Shown here: piece after piece, positions 37,343 to 49,553 of the stretch
Layout: every line of letters begins with the position of its first letter
Numbering within the stretch: the stretch's first letter is position 1
Source: Scenedesmus sp. ARA3
Taxonomy: Eukaryota > Chlorophyta > Chlorophyceae > Sphaeropleales > Scenedesmaceae
Reading direction: 5' to 3'
NCBI GenBank assembly: GCA_004335835.1
Contig: RWJK01001210.1
Coordinates: 97,289 to 161,288 of the forward strand
Length of the DNA stretch: 64,000 nucleotides
The notes under the pieces: model-generated
The model's input: the letters and a program-made list of their open reading frames with translations, nothing else
Databases searched by the model: none
Told to the model about the DNA's origin: nothing
Translations under genes and position numbers: made by a program

Positions 37343-40300
37343 ATGGCAAGCAACGCTGAGCTCGATGCCTGGACGGCGTTGGGCGGTTCGATTGAAAAGA
37401 AAAAGACGGGCAACCGCGAAACAAAAGTGTTTGTTGCCCCTGACGGTAAGTGATCGTGCTGCTGCCTGACTTCGTTGTTGTGGCACTGCTTCTGCTCTCC
37501 CGCCTTTGGGAGATTCTGACGCCACGGTGCTGCACTGGCCACAGGCAAGAAGCTAAAGACTTGGAAAGAAGCTTCTGAAGTCCTGAAGGCCGCAGGCGAG
37601 CAGGACAAGCACGGTGAGTGCAGCAGCAGCAGTTGTGGCAGCAACGTTGGCAGCAGCAGTGGCCCTGCACTGCATGCAGCCTACAGCATGTCTTGGGTAT
37701 GCTAACAACAAGCATGCGGCATGCTCAGGTGCCCTTGGGATGACTCCCAGTGTAAAAGCATGTGGATCATGCACACTTCTGACGGGTGCATGGCTACTTT
37801 CACCATGGGATGCGCACCTGTTGTTGCCCACCCACTGCTGCGCGTCCTGCAACCACTATAATTGAACTCCAGTACATGGTGCTCATCCCAACCACACGCT
37901 CACTGCCTGGCCACTCTGCTGCTGCTGCATGTCTACCTTGCGCCTCTTGTATTGCAGCCCGCAAGCGCGGCCAGGCTTCCCCCGATGTGGCAGCAGATGA
38001 CAAAGAGAACAAGAAGAAGCGCCAGAAGCAGCAGCAGGCAGCAACCCCCGCTGCCAAGGCCGACATCGACAAGTCTGCTGCTTCCGACAAGAAGCCAGCC
38101 GCCGACAAACCTGCTGCTGCTGCTGCTGACAAGAAGCCAGCTGCTGCTGCTGACAAGAAGGCAGCAGCTGCTGCGGACAAGCCCAAGGCCACCCCAAAGA
38201 GCAGCAACAAGCCAGCCGCAGCTAGCAAGCGCAAGTCAGCGGCAAAGGAGGCAACACCCGAGCCTGTGAAGGAGGAGGAAGCAGACGCTGCTGCTGCTGC
38301 TGCTGAGGAGGACAATGAGGCCACCCCAATGGAGGAAGACGGCGCAGCGCCAGAGCAGAACAGCGACGCAGCCGAGGCAAAGGCTGCTGCTGCTGCTGCG
38401 TCTGGCAGGCGTGCTGCGTCAGGTGTGAAGAGCTACAAGGAGGCTAAGGAGAAGAAGCTGGGCAGGAAGGATGAGGTGAAGGCCAAGGTGGAGCCCAAGG
38501 CTGAGAATGAAGGAGAGGCAGTGGCGCAGACGGCTGGCGAGAAGAGCAGCAGCATCCGCAGGTGTGGCATGGTGTTGCGGTGTTGTTTTTGTGTGGCCAG
38601 GATGTGCTGGATAGATGTGTGGCGTGTTCAGTGCACAGCTGCGCCCAGCGTGCTGCTTGCGTGTGCGCTAAATGCTTGCTCCTGTCCTTGTCGTGGGTGC
38701 TCGTCCTGCAGCGTGTTTTACTGCAGCCGATTGTAAACCAGCATCTTACAGCAGTTGTGGCGCCTTGCCTGCCGTCCCTGCCTGTTTCTGCAAGCTGACG
38801 TGGCCCTGGCTACCTTGCCCTGCTGCGCACGCCTGTGCGCTTGCTGCCTCTTCCTCTCAACAACTTACCCTCAGCTGTTCCTGCAACGGGCACTGACTAG
38901 CTTGCTCTGCTGCAATGCCTGTGTCCCCCCTGCCTCTTCCTCTCAATGCTGCGCAGGCTGCTCAACTTTGCCGTGGTGGATGACGAGGGTGAGCCGCAGC
39001 ACCTGGACCGCCTGGAGCTGCTGGGCAAGCCGATTCTGCTGTCAGGTGCGTGTGCTGTTTGTTAGCATGCTGGTGAATAATTCAGTGAGTCAGTGAGCAG
39101 CATGTATTTGGCAGCACCTGGGCAGGCTGGAGCTGCTGGGAAAGCCCATCGTGCTGTCAGGTGGGGTGTGGATGGACGGCTGCTGCTGACCGCTTTGTAT
39201 GACTGTGCAATGTTTGTGTGCGACGCGTACTCAGCAGCATGGCAGTGGCACTATAGGATCCTGTGGTTCTGTGTTGGCACAAGCAGAGTGTGCATGTTTT
39301 GCTGCACCTGCTGCACCGTATGTGCTTGCCGGTTCATCCACTGCCCCACACCGCCCTCCCCTCCTCGCCAGCCATCACGTCCAAACCGTGATTGCTGCGC
39401 AGGCTCCGTGTACCCCCCTTGCTGCAGCAACTCATTGCTTGCCCCATGCCTTCCACTGTCTTCCTCACCCACACCCAACCCTGCCACTCATATGTTGACC
39501 GGATGCTGCGCAGGCTCCGTGTACCCCGAGCAGGGCTCCCTCAGCAACAAAGAAACCGGCAGGCAGCTGCAGAAGCCCTTCGGGCCCATCACCAGCTGGC
39601 ACGTGCGCTACAGCAGCAGCAGCAGCAGCAGCGCTGCAAGCCCTGAGGTGGTTGCTGTGACAGCCAAAGCCAGCTATGTGCTGAGTAAGCCCAGCCAGGC
39701 CTACCGCAAGGTGTTTGCGGTGCTGGAGGAGCAGGCGGGGCTGGCAGGGTACGTGATGCAGGTGTGTTGAGGCAACATACAATGGCACGGAGGTGGTCTG
39801 CAGACGCGGAGTTGTGTGTTTGTCGTTTGTTGGTGTTTGGCGTGCTGGAAGAGCAGGCTGGGCTGGCCGGGCATGTTATGCAGGTGCGGCGGCTGCTGTA
39901 GTTGTTAGACAGGCAGATGACATGTGCAATATGCTTGTGTGTGCGGTGTTAAGGTAGCAGCAGCGTGCGGGGCTGGCCTGGCATGTTGTGCAGATGCGGC
40001 GACCGCGTTCAATGGCATGAAGCTGGTCTGCAGAGGTGCAGCCGTGTGTGTGGTGCTTGCACAGGGCGATGCAGTGAAGCGTTGTTTTTTTGGATGCACT
40101 GGCTCACAGCTTGTAATGCTATGTTTGAGAGTTCCTTTGTTGTTGTTTCTTGCTGCCTGCAGGCCATCAACCCTGAGCTGGGCGGCAGCGCATCCGCCTC
40201 GCTGGATGCCGTGGTGGCCAAGCTGGCGCGCGCCAAGGCGGGCAAGGGCTACGCCAGCGCACGCGAGGCGCTGCTGCTCAACGGCCGCTTCGTGCTGGGC

Positions 40301-41138
40301 CAGGTGCGCGGCTGTTGTCTGGTTGTTTGTTTGTTTGTATGGCAGGTGGGGCGGCAGCTGGGCCTGCAATGCAGCTGCTGCTCAACGGCGCTGCGTGCTG
40401 TGGCAGGTGCGTGGCTGTAGTTTGTTTATGTGTTTGCTTGTTTGTTTGTTTGTATGGTAGGTGGGGCAGCAGCTGGGCCTGCAATGCAGCTGCTGCTCGA
40501 CGCCCGCTTCGTTCTGGGCCAGGTGCGCGGTTGCTAGTTTGATTCGAGCTGCGCTAGCAATACGCTGGTGCAGTTGGGCAGGGGATTGCTGGCGCAGGTG
40601 GGCAAGCAGCACTGCTGGTCTGTGTTTCTTCCTGAGCTGCATGCGGCTTGTGGATGCACGTCATGCTCGTGACCTCTCACTGGTGCATGATGGGTCAACT
40701 GCACACAGGGGGCTGACACTTCTCTCTTTTGTGTGCTGCTGTATTGTGTGTGCTGCTGCAGGTGGCGGCGCACGAGGCGCGCCGCGGCGGTGGTACCAAG
40801 GCTGCTGCTGACAAGGGCAAGGGCAAGGCCCCCGCTGGGCTAAGCAGCGGGCCCTTCTACAGCGAGCTGGAGGCAGAGGTGGGTGCCGGAACCTGTGGCA
40901 ACATCTGGTTGGGATGATGTGACTGTGTGTGTGTTTCAGTGATGGGGAATCATGTGTACCGTTGCTGGGCTGAGCAGCGGGCCCTTCTGCAGTGAGCTGG
41001 AGGCAGCAATGGGTGATGATAATGGACAGTGGGCACTGGCGGGTGCAGCTGAGTGATGTGCATTTTCTTGTGGCAAGGCCCCCGCTGGGCTAAGCAGCGG
41101 GCCATTCTACAGTGAGCTGGAGGCAGAGGTGGGTGCTA

Positions 41139-41169
<31 letters not shown>

Positions 41170-44100
41170 AACCTGTAGCAACATCTGGTTGCGATTATGC
41201 GGCGGTGCATGTATCAGTATTGAACAGCAATGTGTACCTTTGCTGGCCTGAGCAGCGGGCCCTTCTACAGCGAGCTGGAGGCAGAGGTGCGCAGTGGGGA
41301 AATACATATGTTTCATATTTGGCAGGGGGCGGGGCAGCTGAGAAGCAAACACAGGCATCTGTATGAAGGGGCAGTTGCTGCTGGTGGTAGTGCTGGTGGC
41401 GGTGCGTGCTTCGGCAGCAGTCATCACTGTACAGAGGAGAGGAATGCTCAAATTCGCTGGCAGCAGGGGGTTGATGCATTTCCTTCTGCTCCCCGCTCTG
41501 CCCGACGTTGCGCTGCTTGCTATCTGCTGCTGCTGCTGCTGCTGCAGCTGGCCAAGGGGCCCATCCAGGTGGGGCTGGTCAGCGGCAACGCCATCAAGAT
41601 CCGCGACGTGCAGGCCGAGGGCGCCGCTGCTGCTGCTGCTGGCGGCTCCGGCGAGCCAGCTGACGCGCTGGCAGCTGCCGATGAGGAGATGGCGAGGCGG
41701 CTGCAGGCCAAGATGGATGCACATTCCATGGGTGTGGGCAAGTGAGTGTTGCATATTTATTCAAGGAATATGAGCGCTGCCTGAAGGGTCCAGCTGCAGC
41801 TGCTGCTGGTGATGGTGATTTTGTGTGGGCGCAGAAAGCTTGTAGTCTCTGAGAGGAAATGAGGACATTTGAGCAGCATTAGGATAAGAGCCGGCAGTTT
41901 GCAGGGAGGTGCTTGGTCACGCAGGAGATCTGGGTCTGCTCAGTTGTTGGCTGCAGGCCAAGATGGATGCACAGTCCATGGGTGTGGGCAAGTAAGTGTG
42001 GCAGCTGACAACAGTGCGCTGGTAAACTGCATGCGAACTTGCCGAATGTCCAGCTGGTTTGTCCTGTAGGTAAAGCAGTAGGAGATCTGGTGTAGCGCAG
42101 CTTGTTGGTTGGCAGGAATTGGGATTGTGCGTCTCCTAGCTAGTCGCCATTGCCATGCCTCCACTCGGGGCCCATCCCCTGCCAACCGTGGATACCTGCT
42201 GACCAACATCCTTGCTGCTGCTGCTGCTGCTGCTGCAGGGGCCGTGGCGGCGCTGCTGGCGGGCGTGGCGGCGCTGCGTATATCAAGATCAGCGAGGCTG
42301 AGATTGCTGACGACTACCCTATGCCCAAGCAGTACAAGGTGTGGAGTGTTGCACAGTTTGAGAAAGCAGGATTGGCCAGCAGCAGCAGCTTGCAGCAGGT
42401 GCCTGCTGCCATGATGGCTAGGGTTGGCTTCATGCCCAAGCAGTACAAGGTGACAGCAGGACGGGCCAGCAGCAGCACTCCAGCAGCAGCAGCCCGCGAG
42501 CTTGCTCCTGGGGTGTTTCTGCTGCCATCTGTTGTACAGGCACATAGTCTCTGCTGCACGGTCCCCTTTTGGGGTGCTAGCGGCTGGCGGCTGTGCAAAA
42601 CTGAGCGGCTGATCGAACTTGCTGCTCCTGCCTCGCTGCTGCTGCTGCTGCTGCCGCTGCTGCTGGCCAGGCGCCTGATGGCGTGGAGGAGACCGATGAG
42701 CTGCTGCTGTGGGATGAGGATCTGGCTGATGTGGACCCTGAGTGCCTGCCCAAGCACCTCATCACAGACTTCTCCATCTACAACGGAGAGGTGCGCTGCT
42801 GCTGACGCAATATGTTGGGTGTGAAACATACGAACGTAAGCAAAAGAGTTTGAACTCCGTTCAAAACTCCGTTCAAATGCATAACTAAGCGCTGCTGGGT
42901 GGGTGCAGAGAGGCCCTGTTGCGGCTGCCACTAGGCTGCCACTCTGCTTGCTCAGTATCAGTTTGCTTCTTCTCTCTTTTCGTTTGGATCACCTGCTCAA
43001 CCTGCTGTTGCATTGCTGCTCTGTTGCTCTCCCTCCTTGCCCTGCTTCCTCTGCTGCTGCTTTTCTTTCTTTATCCTTTTAGGGCTTCTTCGCAAGCCTG
43101 GAGCTTGCTCACCCCCCTGTTGCGTCGCTGCCATACTGCTCTCCCTGCTTCCCTGCTTCCCCTGCTCTTTCTGCTGCTGCTGCCGCTGCTGCTGCTGCTG
43201 TTGCCTCCACCCAGGGCTTCTTCGCAAGCCTGGAGCTGCTGCCGCTGTTGCGTTGCTGCTCTAATGCTCTCCCTGCTTCCCCTGCTTTTTCTGCTGTTGC
43301 TGCTGCTGCTGCTGTTGCCTCCACCCAGGGCTTTTTTGCCAGCCTGGAGCTGCTGCCGCTGTGGTCAGGAGTCGACCCTGACGTGGAGCTCTACGCCAGC
43401 GGCATCGTGAAAGCTGAGGAGGGAGACTGGGGCACAGGCGGCCAGCCGCTGCAGATCGAGCAGCAGCAGCAGCAGCCAGAGGCACAGCAGGCAAAGAAGG
43501 ACAGCAAGAAGAAGGGAAAGGACAAGGAGGAAGGCAAGCCTGCTGCTGCAGCTAGCGGCAGTGGTACAGGTGGCAGCAGCAGCGGCGCAGGCGGCAGCAG
43601 CAAGGCAGGCGGCAGCAGCAGCGCCGGCGGCTCCGGCTCCACAGCAGCAGCAGCATCAGCAGCAGAGCCAGCTGGCGCTGAGGAGGCTGCTGCTGCTGAT
43701 GCTGCAAAGGAGGTTGCTGTTGGTGCCGGGCCTGATCCTGTGGCTGAGGGAGGCATGCGGCTGTACCTGAGCCAGATCCGGGAGTGGGTGGTGGAGTTCA
43801 GCGCTGACATGCTGTTCATCTCCATCAGGACAGATGCCGCCTGGTACAAGCTGTGCAGGTGAGGCAAGAGGGGCTTCGCGCGGTGGTGTGAGGCAAGGCG
43901 GCAGCGGTGGTGGCAGCAGCAGACCGCATTGACCTTATGTGCAGCAATCCCCTCTGTTCGACCTATCTGCCGGCTTGCAGTGCCTGCTTGCCAGCGTGCA
44001 GTGCACATTAGGCGGTCCATTTCTCGCCCGAAAGGTAGCTCTCATAGCCCGTTGCGCTGTGCTCAAGCTTTCAACACTGCCGCCTGTTGCACTGCTGTAT

Positions 44101-47100
44101 GCTGCCCTGCAGGCCCAACCCCGAGTACGCGCCCTGGTACGGCGTGCCGCTCAAGTCAGCGCGCGTGGCTGTGGCGCTGATCAACATGCTGCAGCAGGAG
44201 AGCCGCGCCAGCCGGCTGTCCTTCGCTGACATCGTGAAGCGCCTGGCAGAGGTGCCGCCAGGCAGCCACACCTTCATCAGCAAGCGGGTGGGGGCCTGGT
44301 TGAATAGCTATCTACTGCGCATTGTTTTGCATCAAATGGCTGTCGTTTGCGGACATTGAAGCGCCTGGAAGAGGTGCCCCTCGGCAGCCACACCTTCATC
44401 AGCAAGCGGGTGAGCATGTGTGGTGACATTGGTTGGCTGGCTGTTTCCCGCGCATCGAATGTGCTAAAAGGTTTGCCTACTGACGGGTTATGTTGTCCGG
44501 GAACGCAGGTAGCAGGGACAGTGTTCACGGCAATGTTGCTGAATGTATTTGTACTGTTTCGCGTTCCCTGGCCACGAGTGGTGTTCACGCTGTGTCTGTG
44601 CAGCAGGAACGACTGGAGCGCTACCTGGTGGTGCACGGCCAGATGCTGCTGAATCAGATCAAATGGTTGACAACCTAACATGTTGTAATGACGTTATCTG
44701 CTGCTGTTGACTGCAGCCGGAGCGCGTGGAGCGCTACCTGGTGGTGCACGGCCAGATCCTGCTCAACCAGATCAACATGGTTCACAATGTAACACGTTAC
44801 AATAATGTTATTTGCTGCTTCTAACTGCAGCCGGAGCGCGTGGAGCGCTACCTGGTGGTGCACGGCCAGATCCTGCTCAACCAGATCAACATGGTTCACA
44901 ATGTAACACGTTACAATAATGTTATTTGCTGCTTCTAACTGCAGCCGGAGCGCGTGGAGCGCTACCTGGTGGTGCACGGCCAGATCCTGCTCAACCAGAT
45001 CAACATGGTTCACAATGTAACACGTTACAATAATGTTATTTGCTGCTTCTAACTGCAGCCAGAGCGCGTGGAGCGCTACCTGGTGGTGCACGGCCAGATC
45101 CTGCTCAACCAGCTCAAGGCCTACCCCAACCCGGCTGTGCAGAAGGCTCCCTTTGTGGGCAGCCTGCGCGAGAAGATGGAGGCGCGCAAGCACTCCAAGC
45201 TCTACTTCAGCAAGCGCGGCTTCAGCAAGGCGGCGGCAGTGCGCGCGGTCAACCGCAACCCCATGAAGGTGAGGGGGCGCAGGCAGCGGCGGGGTGGACC
45301 GTGCTGCTGTTGGATCGCTGATGATTCATAAAACAAACCCCCTCCTGTTGTGGCTGCTGCTGCATCTGGTCGCTTTCTAAAGTGCGATTCGCCTGCAAGG
45401 CTGCGCTGCCGTAGGGCTGCGCCAAGCCCAACCTGCTGCTGCTGTAGTGTTGTGGATATCCACTGCTTCCCCACTGACCTATCTTGCACCGCAAACAACA
45501 CCCCTCTGCAGGACCGCGCCGCCTCAGGCCGCGCCATGCCCATGCCCGCCACCGCCACCACCATGGTGCCGCTGGTGCTGCTGCTGCATCATCTGATCAC
45601 TAGTGCTTTGCAATTCACCCGCAGGACCGTGCCGCCTCGGGCCGCGCCAAGCCCATGCCCGCCACCGCCACCACCATGGTGCTGCTGCTGCTGCCGCTGC
45701 TGCTGCATCTAATCATTTGTTTGTCGTCTATGTATTTGCATCTGCAGGACCGCGCCGCCTCGGGCCGCGCCAAGCCCATGCCCGCCACCGCCACTACCAT
45801 GGTGCGCGCCATCTGGCAGAACTACTTCTCGGCCCTCGAGGAGGCCGGCAAGAAGGACGCGGCAGCAGCAGCAGCGGCAGCAGCAGAGGCCGCAGCAGCG
45901 GAGGGCGAGGTTGCAAAGGAGGTTGAGGATGATCCTCTTGAGGAGGAGGAGCAAGAGGAGGCAGGAGATGCTCAGGAAGATGCATTGGCAGGTGGCAGCG
46001 GGCCTGCGAGCCCCAAAAAGGCCAAGCGTGCCAGCCGCAGCAGCAAGGCTAAGGGTGGCAAGGAGGGCAAGGCTGCTAAGGCAAAGGAGGCCGCAGCAGC
46101 AGCAGCGGAGGGTGCAGCTGGCAGCAGCAAGCAGGCGGAGGAGGCTGAGCAGAAGCAGCAGAAGGAGAAGAAGGCAGCAGCGCCTCTCAAGGTGGGTGCA
46201 CAGTGCGTGTGTTGTGGTGTGGCGCAGGTGGAAACTTGCCTGCAGCGTTGTATGCGAATCCTTTTTTACTCCTGGCTCTCTGCGGCCTGTTGCATTGTAT
46301 GTATGCTTGGTAGGGGGTATCAGCTGCAGCATAGTAATCCACAGTTCAGCAGGTCTGCTTTCTTCACTCCTGCAGCACCCAGCCGGCTGGCAAGGCAATC
46401 CCACTGCAACGCTTCTTGCGATGTTTGCTGCTGTGTGTGCTTTCAGGTGACTTGGAAGGACGCTGGCGCTGCAGCTGAAGCAGAGGGCCTCACCATGCAC
46501 AGCTAGCTGCCAGTTGCTTGCCCTGCAGCCCTTCCTAACCTGTCTGTTGTGTGCTGCTGTGTGTGCTTTCAGGTGACCTGGAAGGACGCTGGCGCTGCAG
46601 CCGACAGCGAGGGCCGCACCAAGCACCGCAAGGCGCAGGTCAACTAGTGGCAATGCTTCTGACGTATCTGTATGTGTGCCACAATGTGTTGCAGGTGACC
46701 TGGAAGGACGCTGGTGCCGCTGCTGACGCCGAGGGCCGCACCATGCACCGCAAGGCGCAGGTCGGCACCTGGCAGCTGCAGCCGGGCAGTGTGGTGCTGC
46801 TTGAGGCGGAGGCGGAGGACGAGGATGCGCAGGAGCCGCCGCTGCTGTTTGGCCTGGTGCAGTGCATGTGGGAGGACGAGGACGGCGAGGCGCTGGCTCA
46901 GGTGCGGGGTACCATCCGTGAATCGGTGTTGCTTTGTGTTGGGTTTTTTGTTGTATGTGGTGTTGGTGCAGTCATGTGGGAAGACGAGGACGGGGAGGCG
47001 CTGGCACAGGTGAGGGGGCATACTTCAGGGATTGGTTGTGTGCTGAGTTGTTTGTTGTATGTGGTGTGGCTGCGCAATGGTGTTGGTGCAGTGCATGTGG

Positions 47101-49379
47101 GAGGACGAGGACAGAGAGGCACTGGCACAGGTGCGTCGACGGTGACAGTAGGAATGCATGTAGTTGGTTGCTGTGGATGGTGTGCTGGCACCCGCAGCAT
47201 CAGATGATGTTCTTTTCATTGTTGTTTGGCGCTCACAAGCATCAGCCAGCCATTGACAGCGCCCCAGCATGTGCCGGCAGCTGCAGCCTGCTACCAGTAG
47301 CCAAAATGCCTCAAAGTATGTGGAGCAGCTGCCCCGAATTGAAAATAACCAATCACAAACTGCTGACAATCAACACGCAATGGCTTGCTATGTCCCGCAG
47401 GTGCGCATGCTGGCGGCTTGACGCGACACAGTGCTGGGCAATGCTGCTGCTCACAAGCTAGACATAAATCGGCCTCTAACATTTTGCTCCGCATGTGCTG
47501 GCGATTCTTGCACCCGCAGGTGCGCATGCTGGCGGCTGGGCGCGACACGGTGCTGGGCGATGCCGCTGCCGAGGAGCAGCTCTTCCTCACGGCTGACTAC
47601 GAGGACATCGCGCTGGCTGACATCTCCGGTGAGGCCTGCTCATCAATCATCGGCTGTAAACCATAAAGATACAAATCATATGTCATATGCCTGTTAGATC
47701 ATGAGGCAGACAGTTGAATGTGTTCATGGCTGACTACGAGGACTTCGCGCTGGCTGACATCTCAGGTGAGCCCTGCTCATCATTCGTCAGCTACAAAACC
47801 ATAATATACAAACATATGTTATATGCCTGTTAGATCATGCGGCAGACAGTTTATTATCTTCATGGCTGAGTACGAGGACATTGCGCTGGCTGACATCTCG
47901 GATGAGGCCACCATGCTGTGGCTTTCGCTTCCATCAACCACATCCTGGCAGCAGACAGTGTAACAGGCATTTTGCATCATTTCGCCATGTTTCAGGATCT
48001 GCAGCAGCGGCAGCAGCAGCAGCACTTTCTGGCTGGCTCAGTGCCAGCTGTTGCTGTGCAGCTGCAATGTTACATTGACACTATTGTGTGCTGTGCCGCA
48101 GGCCTGGGCAACGTGGTGCCGCTGTGCCGCACATATGATCAGACTGCACACCTGTACAATTGTCTGATGCATTGCCTGTTTGTGTTGCCTGCTGTGCTTT
48201 GCTGCCGCAGGCCTGGGCAATGTGGTGGCGCTGCGCCGCGAGTTTGACCACGAGCTGCGCGTGGGCCAGTTCAAGCAGGACGAGGCGCTGCGCAGGCGCA
48301 ACGCGGCAGCAAAGGCAGAAGGTGCGGCTGGCCGATGCAGACAACAACCTGCACTTTCAGCGCATGCATGTGGCTTGCCATCGCTTTCAAATGTGATGCT
48401 CCTACTGGTTGCGTTGGTCTCCCTGCTGGCAGGGTCAGCTGTGTTCCTGTGGGCGTTGTAGCTCAACTCCTGCTGCTCCTGTCTTACCGCGAATTTGTTG
48501 TTGTGTATTTAATCAACCCCACGCAGGCAGCCCGCTGGAGTACTTCTAACGGCACCCCCTGCTGCCGCTGCTGAGGTTCAAGCTCCATGCTGCTCACCAG
48601 ATGTGCTCGCGTGCAACTTTGATGGTGCCTGCAGGCCGCCCGCTGGAGTACTCCTACTCTGCTGCTGCTGCTGTAAAGGCTTCAACGACTTGCTGCTGTT
48701 GCCTGCTGACGTGTGCGCTGCCGTTGACCATGCCTGCAGGCCGCCCTCTGGAATACTTCTACCGACACCTGTACCTGCCCCAGCAGGGCATGTTCAGGGT
48801 GCTGCCGGAGGAGCAGGACCTGCAGCTGGGCACCTACCAGGCTGGCCCCGCTGACCCTATCGAGCTGGGCATGCTGCCTGCTGACAAGGGCAGGGGCTTC
48901 ATCAAGGACGGCGTGGAGTACAAGTGAGCGCTGAGTGCGGCCATGAAATCTCAATGATGATGTGATGGATACTAGAGGTATCACAGACTCTGAAGATCAT
49001 GTTTTTGCTGCAAGGAGGGCGTGGAGTACCAGTGAGCTGTGGCTGCTATTTTAAAGAGTTTCAAACAGTTTTGAGATGATGAGAGTGCTTGGTGTTCTGC
49101 TGCCCCTGTGGAGCTGGGCATGCTGCCAGCTGACGAGGGCAGGGGCTTCATCAAGGACGGCGTGGAGTACAAGTGAGCGCGGCTGTGTGGAAAACAACAT
49201 TGTGATTGGACTTTGGCATACTGAAATGCAGTGGAAATTCAGTGGCTGCAATCTTGCATTAGGACAGACATCAAGGATGACGCGGAGTACAAGTGAGCGG
49301 CACACTTTGACAGTGCAGAGTTCAAATCATTGCTTGTATCAGCTGCCTGTTTTGCTTTTTTCAAGCGCGGTCACTCACC

Positions 49380-49442
<63 letters not shown>

Positions 49443-49492
49443 NNNNNNNNNNNNNNNNNNNNNNNNNNNNNNNNNNNNNNNNNNNNNNNNNN

Positions 49493-49553
<61 letters not shown>

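Noticed and set aside
44675..45193. 172-codon minus-strand open frame with a repeated [17 protein letters not shown] pattern
   Set aside because: It is the reverse reading of the 114-bp MET1 exon 13 echoes; the repetition comes from the DNA repeat and the plus strand carries the conserved protein.
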